A stretch of 17,573 bases of DNA from Pseudomonadota bacterium (GCA_023389175.1 JAEWEW010000006.1:1-17573), one strand, 5' to 3'; shown: positions 6,066 to 14,055, numbered from the stretch's first letter. The notes: generated by a model not told the origin, from the sequence alone. Program-made: numbers and translations.

Positions 6066-9000
6066 TCATTGCGGCGAAGACGGGCCCGGCGGCACCTGCG
6101 CGGGCGGCGCGCCCCCATCCTCGTGGGCGTACATGCGGCGCTGGCGCTCGCTGCCCTTGAAGATCGAGCGCACCACCACGAAGAAGATCGGCACGAAGAT
6201 GACCGCGAGCAGGGTCGCGCTGATCATGCCGCCGACCACCCCGGTGCCGATCGCGCGCTGGCTCGCCGAGCCCGCGCCGCTCGCGAGCACGAGCGGCATG
6301 ACGCCGAGCGTGAAGGCGAGCGAGGTCATCAGGATCGGCCGGAACCGGATGTATGCCGCCTCGAGCGCCGCCCCGACCAGCGTCCTGCCCTGGGCATGCA
6401 GATCCTTGGCGAACTCGATGATCAGCACCGCGTTCTTCGCCGAGAGGCCGATGATCGTGATCAGCCCGACGTTGAAATAGACGTCGTTCGACTGGCCGCC
6501 GAACGTGACCGCCAGCACCACCCCGAGCACGCCGAGCGGCACCACCAGGATGACCGACAGCGGGATGGACCAGCTCTCGTAGAGAGCGGCAAGGCACAGG
6601 AATACCGACAGCAGCGCGAAACCGAACAGGATGAAGGCTTGGGCGCCGGCGAGCTTCTCCTCGCGCGACTGCCCGGTCCATTCGAAGGCGAATCCTTCAG
6701 GCAGCTGGGCGGCGAGCCGCTCCATCTCGTTCATCGCCTCCCCGGTGCTGCGGCCGGGAGCGGCATCGCCGACAATGCGCATCGTCGGATAGCCGTTGTA
6801 GCGAACCGTCTGCATCGGACCGGTGATCCACTGCGTCGTGGCGAATGCCGACAGCGGCACCTGCGTGCCCGCGGTGCTCATCGCGTTGAGCCGCAGCAGG
6901 TCGTCCGGCTGCATGCGCGCCGGTGCGTCCGCCTGGATCACCACGCGCTGCAGGCGGCCGTCATTGGGGAAGTCGTTGACGTAGCGTGACCCGAGCGCGG
7001 TGGAGATGATGGTGTTGACGGAGGCGAAGCTCACGCCGAGCGCGTTTGCCTTGTCGCGATCGATCACGAGCTCGAGCTGCGGCGCATCCTCCAGTCCGTC
7101 CGGGCGCACGCCGGCGAGCACCGGGCTCTTCGCCGCGAGGCCGAGCAACTGGTTGCGGGCCGCCACCAGCGCCTCGTGCCCGTTGCCGCCACGGTCCTGC
7201 AGACGGAAGGTGAATCCGGAGGCCGTGCCGAGCTCCGGGATCGGCGGCGGGCTGAGCGGGAAGATGAAGGCATCCCGGATGCCGGCCAGCGCGCCGAACG
7301 CCCGGCCGGCGAGCGCCTGCGCGGAGCTTCCCGGCGCTTCGCGCTCGGACCAGTCCTTCAGGGTGATGAAGGCGAGGCCGGCGTTCTGGCCCTGGCCCGA
7401 GAAGCTGAACCCGAGCACGCTCACCATGCTCTGCACCTCGGGCTGCTCGAGGATGTAGCCCTCCACCTGCCGCATGACGTCGAGCGTCCGGTTCTGGGTG
7501 GCACCGGCCGGCAACTGGACATTCACCAGCATGGTGCCCTGGTCCTCCGGCGGCAGGAAGGAGGTCGGCAGGCGGACGTAGAAGACGCCGACTACGACGA
7601 TGATGGCGACGTAGATGACCAGGTAGCGCGGGGCCCGGCGCAGGATGCGCTCGAGCACCCCCTCGTAGCCCTTGGCGGTCCGGGTGAAGTTGCGGTTGAA
7701 CCAGCCGAAGAAGCCGCCCTTGGCATGATGGTGGCCGGCAGCCACCGGCTTCAGCAGGGTCGCGCAGAGCGCCGGCGTGAGCGAGAGCGCCATGAAGGCG
7801 GAGAACAGGATCGAGGTCACCATGACCGCCGAGAACTGCCGGTAGATGTTGCCTACCGAACCGCCGAAGAAGGCGAGCGGCACGAACACCGACACCAGCA
7901 CCACCGTGACCCCGACGATGGCGCCGGAGATCTGGCCCATGGCCTTGCGGGTCGCCTGCAGCGGCGGCAGGCCTTCCTCGCTCATGATGCGCTCGACGTT
8001 CTCCACCACGACGATCGCGTCGTCCACCACGATGCCGATCACCAGCACCATGCCGAACATGGTGAGCACGTTGATGGAGAAGCCGAGCGCGAACAGCGCG
8101 CCGAAGGTGCCGAGCAGCGCCACCGGCACCACCAGCGTCGGAATGATGGTGTAGCGGATGTTCTGCAGGAAGAGGAACATCACCAGGAAGACCAGCGCCA
8201 CCGCCTCCAGCAGCGTGACCACCACCTGGCGGATGGAGATCTCGACGAAGCGCGAGCTGTCGTAGGGGATGCTCCACTGGACGCCCTGCGGGAAGTAGCG
8301 GGCAAGCTCCTCCATGCGGGTGCGCACCGCCTCGGCGGTTGCCAGGGCGTTGCCGGTCGGGGCGAGCTGCACGCCGATCCCGGTGGAGGGGTTGCCGTTC
8401 AGCCGCGCCGAGGTGGCATAGGTCTCGGCACCGAGCTCGATGCGGGCGACGTCACGCAGCCGCACGGTCGAGCCGTCGGTGTTTGCCCGCAGGACGATGT
8501 TGCCGAACTCCTCCACCGTGGAGAGCTGCCCCTTCACCACCACGGTGGCGAAGATCGACTGGCCGGGCAGGTTCGGCAGGTCACCGATCGTCCCGGAGGA
8601 CACCTGCGCGTTCTGGGCGCTGATCGCCGCCGCCACGTCGGCCGCCGAGAGGCTGTAGCCGACCAGGCGCGCCGGTTCGATCCAGATCCGCATGGCCCGC
8701 TCCGAGCCGAAGAGGCGGGCCTGTCCGACACCGGGCAGCCGCTGGATCTCCGGCAGCACGTTGCGCGAGGCGAAGTCGCCGAGGGCGATCGGATCGAAAT
8801 CCGGATTGCTCGAGGACAGGATGGTGAAGAGCAGGAAGTTCGACCGCGACTTGTCGATGCGTACGCCCTGCTGCGTGACCGCCGCCGGCAACCGCGGGGT
8901 GGCCCGCGACAGGCGGTTCTGCACGTCCACCTGGGCAAGGTCCGCGTTGGTGCCGTTCGCGAAGGTGATCGTGAGCTGCCCGGTGCCGTTCGCCTGGGCG

Positions 9001-9242
9001 ACCGACTCCATGTAGATCATGCCCGGCGAGCCGTTCATCTCGCGCTCGATCACGCCGATCACCGACTCCTCGAGCACCTGCGCCGACGCGCCGGGGTAGG
9101 CCACGTTGATCACGATCGCCGGTGGCGCGACCGGCGGATACTGCGAGATGGGCAGCTGGAAGATCGAGACCGCGCCGGTCACCATGATGAACAGCGCGAT
9201 GACCCACGCGAAGATCGGACGGTTGATGAAGAACTGGGCCAT
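6066..9242 (-). CDS. acrB: RND multidrug efflux transporter, AcrB/MexB type (HAE1)
   Basis: A 1058-residue inner-membrane proton/drug antiporter, full length for the family. The N-terminus MAQFFINRPIFAWVIALFIM is the usual first helix. The proton relay is intact: D407 and D408 in GIVVDDAIVVVENVER, K936 in GLSAKNAVLIIEFAKD, and R966/R968 in the RFRPILMT segment. Up to the fourth helix the numbering matches E. coli AcrB exactly. Pocket phenylalanines F136 and F178 sit at the AcrB positions, and the glycine-rich switch loop (GFSFSGQGQN, 611-620) is present. The C-terminus is Gly/Pro-rich. These features predict a broad hydrophobic-drug pump rather than a metal pump. It lies 9 bases after the adaptor gene and 14 bases before the channel gene, and the AcrR-type regulator is divergent. 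The actual substrates cannot be read from sequence. Confidence 0.96.
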   Translation of the reverse strand: MAQFFINRPIFAWVIALFIMVTGAVSIFQLPISQYPPVAPPAIVINVAYPGASAQVLEESVIGVIEREMNGSPGMIYMESVAQANGTGQLTITFANGTNADLAQVDVQNRLSRATPRLPAAVTQQGVRIDKSRSNFLLFTILSSSNPDFDPIALGDFASRNVLPEIQRLPGVGQARLFGSERAMRIWIEPARLVGYSLSAADVAAAISAQNAQVSSGTIGDLPNLPGQSIFATVVVKGQLSTVEEFGNIVLRANTDGSTVRLRDVARIELGAETYATSARLNGNPSTGIGVQLAPTGNALATAEAVRTRMEELARYFPQGVQWSIPYDSSRFVEISIRQVVVTLLEAVALVFLVMFLFLQNIRYTIIPTLVVPVALLGTFGALFALGFSINVLTMFGMVLVIGIVVDDAIVVVENVERIMSEEGLPPLQATRKAMGQISGAIVGVTVVLVSVFVPLAFFGGSVGNIYRQFSAVMVTSILFSAFMALSLTPALCATLLKPVAAGHHHAKGGFFGWFNRNFTRTAKGYEGVLERILRRAPRYLVIYVAIIVVVGVFYVRLPTSFLPPEDQGTMLVNVQLPAGATQNRTLDVMRQVEGYILEQPEVQSMVSVLGFSFSGQGQNAGLAFITLKDWSEREAPGSSAQALAGRAFGALAGIRDAFIFPLSPPPIPELGTASGFTFRLQDRGGNGHEALVAARNQLLGLAAKSPVLAGVRPDGLEDAPQLELVIDRDKANALGVSFASVNTIISTALGSRYVNDFPNDGRLQRVVIQADAPARMQPDDLLRLNAMSTAGTQVPLSAFATTQWITGPMQTVRYNGYPTMRIVGDAAPGRSTGEAMNEMERLAAQLPEGFAFEWTGQSREEKLAGAQAFILFGFALLSVFLCLAALYESWSIPLSVILVVPLGVLGVVLAVTFGGQSNDVYFNVGLITIIGLSAKNAVLIIEFAKDLHAQGRTLVGAALEAAYIRFRPILMTSLAFTLGVMPLVLASGAGSASQRAIGTGVVGGMISATLLAVIFVPIFFVVVRSIFKGSERQRRMYAHEDGGAPPAQVPPGPSSPQ

Positions 9243-9251
9243 GGATCGCGC

Positions 9252-10592
9252 CTACTGGGTCCGGGCGGCCGCCTGCCCGGGCTTGCCGACGTCCGGCTTG
9301 CCGTCGCCCCCCTGCGCCTCGGGGCCCGGCGACTTGCCCGCGGCCTGGCCGCCTGCCTGGCCAGGGGCCTGGCCCGGTGCCTGGCCCGGTGCCTGGCCCG
9401 GTGCCTGGCCCGCATCGGGCGCTTTCCAGGGGACCGGCTTCACGGTGGCTGCACCGCGCAGCTTCTGGAAGCCGTCGACCATGACCTGCTCGCCTTCCTT
9501 CAGGCCGCCGAGCACGACCCAGCCGTTGGCTTGCGCCGGGCCGAGCTGCACCTGCCGCGGACTAACCTTGCCGTCGGGCGCCACCACCATCACCGTGTCG
9601 CCGTGGTTGGAGCGGGTGACCGCCTGCTGCGGCACCACGAAGCCTTCGGTCTGCGCCTGCTCCAGCCGCACGCGTACGTACATCCCCGGAAGCAACAGCC
9701 GATCCGGATTCGGCACGATCGCGCGCAGCGTGACCTGGCCGGACGTCGGGTCCACCGTGAGATCGGCGAAGAGCAGCCGGCCCGGCTTGTCGTAGACCGA
9801 ACCGTCCTCGAGCACGATCCGGATCTCGGCGCTTTCGCGGTCGGCACGCCTGAGCTCGCCGCTCTGCAGCGCCTTGCGCAGGCGGAGCACCTCCGCGTTG
9901 GACTGGGTGAAGTTGACGTAGATCGGGTCGATCTGCTGCACCACCGCCAGGGCGGTCACCTCGCCCTGTCCGACCAGCGCGCCTTCGGTGACTAGCGCGC
10001 GACCGATGCGGCCATCGATCGGTGCGGTGACCGAGGCATAGCCGAGATCGATCTCGGCCGTCTCGACGCCGGCCCGCGCCACCGCAATGTCCGCCTGGGC
10101 GAGCTTGAGCGCGGCGACCGCGTTGTCGTAGTCCTGGCGGCTCACCGCGTTTGCCTCCAGCAATGGCTTGTAGCGACGCACCAGGGTCGCCGCCTGGTTC
10201 TCGTTCGCCTGGGCCCGTGCCAACGTGGCCCGCGCGCTCTCGAGGCGGGCCTTGTAGGGCGCATCGGCGATCTGGAAGAGCGGCTGCCCCGCCTTCACCT
10301 CGCTGCCTTCCTCGAAGAGGCGCTTCTCGATGATGCCGGCCACGCGCGCCCGCACCTGCGCTACGCGGGAAGCCTCGAGCCGTCCGGGCAACTCCACCGA
10401 CAGGCCCACCGGGCCGGTCTTCACGGTGACCACGCCGACCTCGGGCGGCGGCGGCGCGCCGCCGGCGGCAGGGCCCTGCGCGGCCTTCTCCCCGCAGCCG
10501 GCGACCAGGGCGGCGAAAACGAGTGCCAACAGCCGGGCCTTCAGTCCCGCCGGCACGAAGGCCTGCGGGAGCTTGTTCTTGTTTGCTGCCAT
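9252..10592 (-). CDS. acrA: RND efflux periplasmic adaptor lipoprotein, AcrA/MexA type
   Basis: A 446-residue membrane fusion protein linking the pump to the outer-membrane channel. A basic N-terminus and hydrophobic core end in a lipobox ALVAGC with acylated C33. The lipoyl halves flank a helical hairpin: ARVAGIIEKRLFEEGSEVKAG (first half) and IDLGYASVTAPIDGRIGRA (second half), the latter being a strong family signature. A beta-barrel with LLPGMYVRVRLEQ and a membrane-proximal domain follow. The C-terminus carries an APGQ tandem repeat and a charged, Gly-rich tail of roughly 50 residues beyond the usual end. ATG 10592 is chosen because GGAAGA lies six bases upstream and the next residues match a typical signal; the frame is open further upstream to 10679. 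It is the first gene of the operon, 193 bases from the divergent repressor start. Confidence 0.95.
   Translation of the reverse strand: MAANKNKLPQAFVPAGLKARLLALVFAALVAGCGEKAAQGPAAGGAPPPPEVGVVTVKTGPVGLSVELPGRLEASRVAQVRARVAGIIEKRLFEEGSEVKAGQPLFQIADAPYKARLESARATLARAQANENQAATLVRRYKPLLEANAVSRQDYDNAVAALKLAQADIAVARAGVETAEIDLGYASVTAPIDGRIGRALVTEGALVGQGEVTALAVVQQIDPIYVNFTQSNAEVLRLRKALQSGELRRADRESAEIRIVLEDGSVYDKPGRLLFADLTVDPTSGQVTLRAIVPNPDRLLLPGMYVRVRLEQAQTEGFVVPQQAVTRSNHGDTVMVVAPDGKVSPRQVQLGPAQANGWVVLGGLKEGEQVMVDGFQKLRGAATVKPVPWKAPDAGQAPGQAPGQAPGQAPGQAGGQAAGKSPGPEAQGGDGKPDVGKPGQAAARTQ
9343..9414. repeat. 12-bp tandem repeat encoding APGQ units
   Basis: Six consecutive 12-bp units read on the plus strand. 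The three central ones (9367-9378, 9379-9390, 9391-9402) are identical GCCTGGCCCGGT. The flanking units GCCTGGCCGCCT, GCCTGGCCAGGG and GCCTGGCCCGCA share the first eight bases. On the minus strand they encode an Ala-Pro-Gly-Gln repeat at the C-terminus of the efflux adaptor. The unit is a multiple of three, so copy-number changes keep the frame. It looks like a minisatellite made by slippage or recombination. Confidence 0.9.
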
Positions 10593-10598
10593 CGATTG

Positions 10599-10604
10599 TC
10601 TTCC
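10599..10604 (-). promoter_or_regulatory. Ribosome binding site deciding the adaptor start
   Basis: On the minus strand GGAAGA lies six bases before ATG 10592, supporting that start over in-frame codons further upstream, which would overlap the promoter region. Confidence 0.55.
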
Positions 10605-10705
10605 AGCGTTGCGCGCACGGCGCAGGGTCGTCCCCCGAGCGGCCCCGGGTTCGTCCTCGGGGTCGACCACCGGCAACACCGCTGCCCTGACTCGGCGGAC
10701 CGGGG

Positions 10706-10711
10706 ATTATA
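10706..10711 (-). promoter_or_regulatory. -10 element of the efflux operon promoter
   Basis: The minus strand reads a perfect TATAAT. The -35 is weak: CATACA at 10735-10730 with an 18-bp spacer matches only the last three consensus bases. The spacer and -35 lie inside the 24-bp palindrome at 10716-10739, so a bound repressor would block polymerase. The predicted transcript leader to the adaptor ATG is a little over 100 bases. Confidence 0.55.
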
Positions 10712-10715
10712 CCGA

Positions 10716-10739
10716 TATACATTCACCGCTGTATGTATA
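10716..10739. promoter_or_regulatory. AcrR/TtgR-like operator palindrome
   Basis: A 24-bp inverted repeat with half-sites TATACATTCACC and GCTGTATGTATA; 10 of 12 positions pair (20 of 24 bases). The outer TATACAT/ATGTATA arms resemble the ACAT/ATGT arms of the operator known for AcrR upstream of acrAB in enterobacteria, which is also about 24 bp. It lies between the divergent efflux operon and the TetR-family regulator, overlapping the efflux -35/-10 spacer. A TATACT at 10736-10741 could be the -10 for the regulator, so the site may also mediate autorepression. Confidence 0.72.
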
Positions 10740-10785
10740 CTCGGCCAGGACCCCACGGACACGACACGAGGCGACCAAGCCGGGC

Positions 10786-11514
10786 ATGGCTAGACGAAGC
10801 AAGCAGGATGCGCTGGCCACGCGGAGCCTGATCCTGGATACCGCGGAGCGGGTCTTCGCCCGCCGCGGCGTATCGAGGACGTCCCTGCAGGAGATCGCGC
10901 AGCGCGCGGGCGTGAGCCGCGGCGCCATCTACTGGCACTTCAGGGACAAGGCCGCGCTCTTCGAGGCGATCATGCAGCGCGTGCTGCTTCCGATGGAGCA
11001 GCAGGTGCCGCGGCTCGCCGAGACGCGCGGCGACGCCATCGCCGAGCTGCGGGAGCGCTGCATCGACGCGCTGGCGCGCATCGTCGCCGATCCACAGGTG
11101 CGACGGGTCTTCGAGATCGCGATCCACAAGGTGGAGTACGTCGACGAGCTCGAAGCGGTCCGCGACCGGCGTCGCGACGTCAGCCGCCTGCACTTGGCCT
11201 CGATCGAGCGGGTGATGCTGCACGAGATCCGGTCCGGCGCGCCGCTGCTGCCGGCCGAGGCCCATGCGGCCGCCCTCGGCCTGCATTCGCTGCTCGAGGG
11301 CCTGATCCAGAACTGGATGCTCGATCCGACCGCCTTCGACCTGGTCGGGGTTGGCACGCGGGTTGTCGACACCTATCTCGCCGGGCTCGGCCTGATGGAT
11401 GCCGCTGACCGCGACCGCATGGCCGCCACGCAGGTCAAGGCCGTCGTCGCCGGCGCGGCGGCCGGCCGGTCGGCCAAGGGCACGCCGGGGCCGCCGCGGC
11501 GCGTGCCGGCCTGA
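10786..11514 (+). CDS. acrR: TetR/AcrR-family repressor of the divergent efflux operon
   Basis: A 242-residue regulator. The N-terminal domain (about 1-60) closely resembles AcrR: it begins MARRSKQDAL, with helix-turn-helix TSLQEIAQRAGVSRGAIYWH (32-51) followed by FRDKAALF. The C-terminal part (about 65-215) is an all-helical ligand-binding domain with the SLLEGLIQNWMLDP stretch typical of AcrR/TtgR relatives; the last 25 residues are a basic, low-complexity tail. It is transcribed away from the RND operon, and the near-palindrome in the shared 193-base region fits its operator. The expected role is repression relieved when pump substrates bind (family knowledge). ATG 10786 is chosen by family N-terminus; the ribosome binding site is poor. 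Pyroglutamyl-peptidase starts 26 bases downstream and may be cotranscribed. Confidence 0.93.
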   Translation: MARRSKQDALATRSLILDTAERVFARRGVSRTSLQEIAQRAGVSRGAIYWHFRDKAALFEAIMQRVLLPMEQQVPRLAETRGDAIAELRERCIDALARIVADPQVRRVFEIAIHKVEYVDELEAVRDRRRDVSRLHLASIERVMLHEIRSGAPLLPAEAHAAALGLHSLLEGLIQNWMLDPTAFDLVGVGTRVVDTYLAGLGLMDAADRDRMAATQVKAVVAGAAAGRSAKGTPGPPRRVPA

Positions 11515-11540
11515 ATCCGACCTCCCGCGAGCGCGCCCGG

Positions 11541-12200
11541 ATGAGCACGCCGCAGCTACCCGTCGTGCTCCTGTCGGGCTTCGAGCCGTTCGGCGGGGAC
11601 GACCGCAATCCTTCATGGGAGGTCGCCGACCGGCTCGACGGCGAATGCGTGCAGGACGAGGCGGGCCGGCCGATCGCCCGGGTGGCGTCGCTGCGGCTGC
11701 CGTGCGTCTTCGGCGAGGCATTCGAGGTGCTCGACGCCGGTATCCGGCGCCATGCTCCGGTCGCGATCGTGGCGCTCGGGCTGGATGCCTCGCGCAGGGA
11801 CATCGCAGTCGAGCGGATCGCGATCAACCTCGACGACGCCCGCATCGCCGATAACCGCGGGCGTCAGCCGCGGGATGTGCCGGTGCGCCCCGACGCACCG
11901 GCCGCGTACTGGTCTAGCCTGCCGGTGAAGTCGATCGTCACCGCAATGCAGTCGGCCGGCATTGCGGCGTCGATCTCCAACAGCGCGGGCACCTTCGTCT
12001 GCAACCACGTGTTCTTCTCGCTCGCGCACCGCCTCGCCGCGCCCGGCGCGAGGCGCGTTCCCGCGGGGTTCATCCATCTGCCCTGGGCGCTTGCCGATGG
12101 CGCGCACGGCGGCATGCCGTTCGATTCCCTGGTGGCCGGGGTGCGCCTCGCGCTGCGCCTGGCGGTCGCCGAAGGCGACCGGTCGGGCGCCACTGCCTGA
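11541..12200 (+). CDS. pcp: Pyroglutamyl-peptidase I (peptidase family C15)
   Basis: A 219-residue cytoplasmic cysteine peptidase that removes N-terminal pyroglutamate from peptides. Length is standard for the family. The GFEPFGGDDRNPSWE motif is at 13-27. The catalytic triad is visible: E91 in VERIAINLDDARIADN, C154 in SNSAGTFVCNHVFF, and H179 in FIHLPW. The oxyanion and loop regions are in the expected order. The start at ATG 11541 gives a short N-terminus before the first beta strand; no strong ribosome binding site is present. It lies 26 bases after the repressor gene on the same strand and converges on suhB. A functional link to the efflux pump is not evident; the position may be incidental. 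Confidence 0.93.
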   Translation: MSTPQLPVVLLSGFEPFGGDDRNPSWEVADRLDGECVQDEAGRPIARVASLRLPCVFGEAFEVLDAGIRRHAPVAIVALGLDASRRDIAVERIAINLDDARIADNRGRQPRDVPVRPDAPAAYWSSLPVKSIVTAMQSAGIAASISNSAGTFVCNHVFFSLAHRLAAPGARRVPAGFIHLPWALADGAHGGMPFDSLVAGVRLALRLAVAEGDRSGATA

Positions 12201-12240
12201 TGCCGGAGTCCCTGGCCGCCGGCTGCGGGATCACGGGCTC

Positions 12241-13137
12241 CTATGGCCTCGCGCGGGGACCGAGTCGCGGACGGGGTGCGGGCGGCGTTCCGGTCTCCAT
12301 CGCGGCGAGCGCGGATTCGCGTCGCGCCGGATTGAGTACCGCGATCATGGCCGAGAAGACCTTGGGCGTGCCTGCCAGCACCTGCTCGCCTTCAAGGTAG
12401 CGCGCGTTGCCGTCGAAGTCCCCCATCAGGCCGCCAGCCTCCGTCACCAGCAGGCTGCCGGCGGCGACGTCCCAGGGCTTCAATCCCATCTCGAAGAACG
12501 CGTCGAAACGGCCGGCGGCGGTGTAGGCGAGGTCGAGGGCGGCGGCGCCGGCACGGCGGATGCCGGCCGCCTTCTCCATGACCGGCCGCAGCATCCCGAG
12601 GTACTCGTCGATCTGGGAGATCATGCGGAACGGGAAGCCGGTGCCGATCAGCGATTCGTCCAGCTTGGTGCGCCGGCTCACCCGGATGCGCCGGTCGTTG
12701 AGGAATGCGCCGCGTCCGCGGGAAGCGGTGAAGAGCTCGTTGCGGATCGGGTCGTAGACCAGGCCCTGCGTGACCACGCCGCGCTCCATGAGCGCGATCG
12801 AGATGCAGTAGTGCGGCAATCCGTGGATGAAGTTGGTGGTCCCGTCCAGCGGATCGATGATCCAGACATGATCGAGCTGCGAGATGTCGCCGGGGCGCGG
12901 TGCCTTGCCGCCCCGGGCGGGCCGATGGCCGGACTCCTCCGCTAGAATCGCGTGCGAGGGATAGGCCGATTGCAGCGTCTCGATGATCGCTTCCTCGGAT
13001 GCCCGGTCGACCTCGGTGACGAAGTCGTTGCGCTCCTTGCGCGTCACCTGCATCGTGTCCACGTCCACGCTCGCGCGGTTGATCAGGCGACCGGCCTGGC
13101 GGGCAGCGCGCACCGCCACGTTGAGCATTGGATGCAT
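12241..13137 (-). CDS. suhB: Inositol-1-monophosphatase / SuhB
   Basis: A 298-residue magnesium-dependent phosphatase of the inositol monophosphatase family. The N-terminus MHPMLNVAVRAARQAG is nearly that of E. coli SuhB. The metal-binding motifs are intact: E68 in LAEES, D95 and D98 in WIIDPLDGTTNF (92-103), and D223 in KPWDVAAGSLLVTEAGG (220-236). In E. coli SuhB also works with the Nus factors in rRNA antitermination; whether that applies here is inference. The C-terminal 30 residues (after ARRESALAAM) are a Pro/Arg-rich tail longer than the E. coli protein. ATG 13137 is chosen by that N-terminus. It is divergent from trmJ with 39 bases between starts, and its TAGAAT-containing promoter element is shared with the TPR-ppi-lpxH operon. 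Confidence 0.94.
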   Translation of the reverse strand: MHPMLNVAVRAARQAGRLINRASVDVDTMQVTRKERNDFVTEVDRASEEAIIETLQSAYPSHAILAEESGHRPARGGKAPRPGDISQLDHVWIIDPLDGTTNFIHGLPHYCISIALMERGVVTQGLVYDPIRNELFTASRGRGAFLNDRRIRVSRRTKLDESLIGTGFPFRMISQIDEYLGMLRPVMEKAAGIRRAGAAALDLAYTAAGRFDAFFEMGLKPWDVAAGSLLVTEAGGLMGDFDGNARYLEGEQVLAGTPKVFSAMIAVLNPARRESALAAMETGTPPAPRPRLGPRARP

Positions 13138-13152
13138 GAGTAGCGAAGTCCC

Positions 13153-13170
13153 GGAAAACCCCGGATTCTA
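13153..13170 (-). promoter_or_regulatory. Putative suhB promoter core, shared 18-bp element
   Basis: The minus strand reads TAGAATCCGGGGTTTTCC, ending 15 bases before the suhB ATG. TAGAAT is a near-consensus -10 (4-5 of 6) followed by a GC-rich discriminator. The same element, 16 of 18 identical, lies upstream of the TPR gene at 16233-16250 in the same orientation. No convincing -35 was seen. Confidence 0.45.
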
Positions 13171-13176
13171 GTCGAG

Positions 13177-14055
13177 ATGACCCTTCCGGCCACGCTGCAC
13201 CAGTCGCTCGCGCCCGGCGGGCGGCGCCTGATGGAGGCGTTCCGCTTCGTGCTCGTCGCGCCAAGCCATGCGGGCAACATTGGCTCTGTCGCGCGCGCGA
13301 TGAAGACCATGGGGCTGTCCGACCTGGCGATCGTGGCGCCGCGCGAGCCGCGATTCATGGACCATCCGCAGGCGCGCGCGCTCGCAAGCGGCGCGGTGGA
13401 CCTGCTCGCGCAGGCGCGCAGCTTCGCGACCCTGCCGGACGCGCTCGAGGATTGCCAGCTCGTGATCGCGGTGAGCGCGAGCCCGCGCGAGTTCGGGCCG
13501 GTGCCGCGCCTGCCTGCGGAGGTTGCCGCGCTCGCGATCGAACGGCTCGAGGCCGGCATCGTGCGCAAGGTCGCCCTGGTCTTCGGCACCGAGCGCACCG
13601 GGCTGCTGGTCGAAGAGATGGGGCTTAGCCAGCAACTCGTCTGCATCCCCGCGGATCCGACCTATTCCTCGCTCAACCTGTCGCAGGCTGCCCAGATCGT
13701 CGCGTTCTCCCTGCGCCAGGAGGTGATGCGGGCGGGCGGGCAATCCGTGATTGGCGCAGCGGCGGCCACGGGGAAACGACGGTACGGCGAGGCGCATGCG
13801 GACCACGCGTCGGTGGAGCGCCTCTTCGCGCATCTCGAGCACACGCTGGTCGCGATCGGCTACCTGGATCCGGCGGAACCGCGCCGGCTCATGCCACGCC
13901 TGCGACGCCTGTTCGCGCGCACCACGCTGGAGGTCGCCGAGGTGGACCTGCTGCGCGGCATCTGCACGCAGATGGAGAAGGTGGCCGCCCGGGCGAAGGG
14001 CGATGCGGCGGTGCGCAGCGCGCAGGGCGAGCCGGGCAAGCGCGGAGGCGCCTAG
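13177..14055 (+). CDS. trmJ: tRNA (cytidine/uridine-2'-O-)-methyltransferase TrmJ
   Basis: A 292-residue SPOUT-class methyltransferase expected to 2'-O-methylate position 32 in the tRNA anticodon loop using S-adenosylmethionine. The first SPOUT motif FVLVAPSHAGNIGSVARAMKTMGL, the middle ALVFGTERTGL and the knot motif YSSLNLSQAAQIVAFSLR match TrmJ (pieces quoted; each is continuous). The C-terminal extension (about 215-270, LFAHLEHTLVAIGYL and LRRLFARTTLE) is the TrmJ-specific dimerisation region and separates it from TrmL. ATG 13177 is chosen because the first 18 codons have G/C at 17 third positions, as coding sequence here does. ATG 13231 would match the E. coli N-terminus and leave more room for the suhB promoter, so it remains possible. 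It ends on a CTAG shared with the lpxH stop. Confidence 0.92.
   Translation: MTLPATLHQSLAPGGRRLMEAFRFVLVAPSHAGNIGSVARAMKTMGLSDLAIVAPREPRFMDHPQARALASGAVDLLAQARSFATLPDALEDCQLVIAVSASPREFGPVPRLPAEVAALAIERLEAGIVRKVALVFGTERTGLLVEEMGLSQQLVCIPADPTYSSLNLSQAAQIVAFSLRQEVMRAGGQSVIGAAAATGKRRYGEAHADHASVERLFAHLEHTLVAIGYLDPAEPRRLMPRLRRLFARTTLEVAEVDLLRGICTQMEKVAARAKGDAAVRSAQGEPGKRGGA

Noticed and set aside
6066..6069. ATGA overlap of pump stop and channel start at 6069
   Set aside because: A start at 6051 has a clear AAGGA eight bases upstream, while 6069 has none, so the overlap is probably not used.
4729..6480. Long plus-strand open frame opposite the outer-membrane channel and the pump 3' end
   Set aside because: Same low-information composition, no family resemblance and no start context. 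The minus-strand genes explain the region.
9343..9414. Could the short direct repeats be a CRISPR array?
   Set aside because: Units are 12 bp, contiguous without spacers, and in frame within a coding sequence.
7176..9995. A very long open frame on the plus strand opposite the efflux pump and adaptor genes
   Set aside because: It is rich in His, Arg, Asp and Gly with no recognisable domain, and it mirrors the codons of two certain genes. Long antisense frames are expected in GC-rich coding DNA.
12203..12241. Imperfect hairpin between pcp and suhB (GGAGTCCC with GGGCTCC)
   Set aside because: The stem is bulged, the loop is long and no T-run follows, so I do not call a terminator.
12943..12950. 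Another TAGAAT inside the suhB region
   Set aside because: It lies in the suhB coding sequence and lacks the rest of the 18-bp element, so it is not treated as a promoter.
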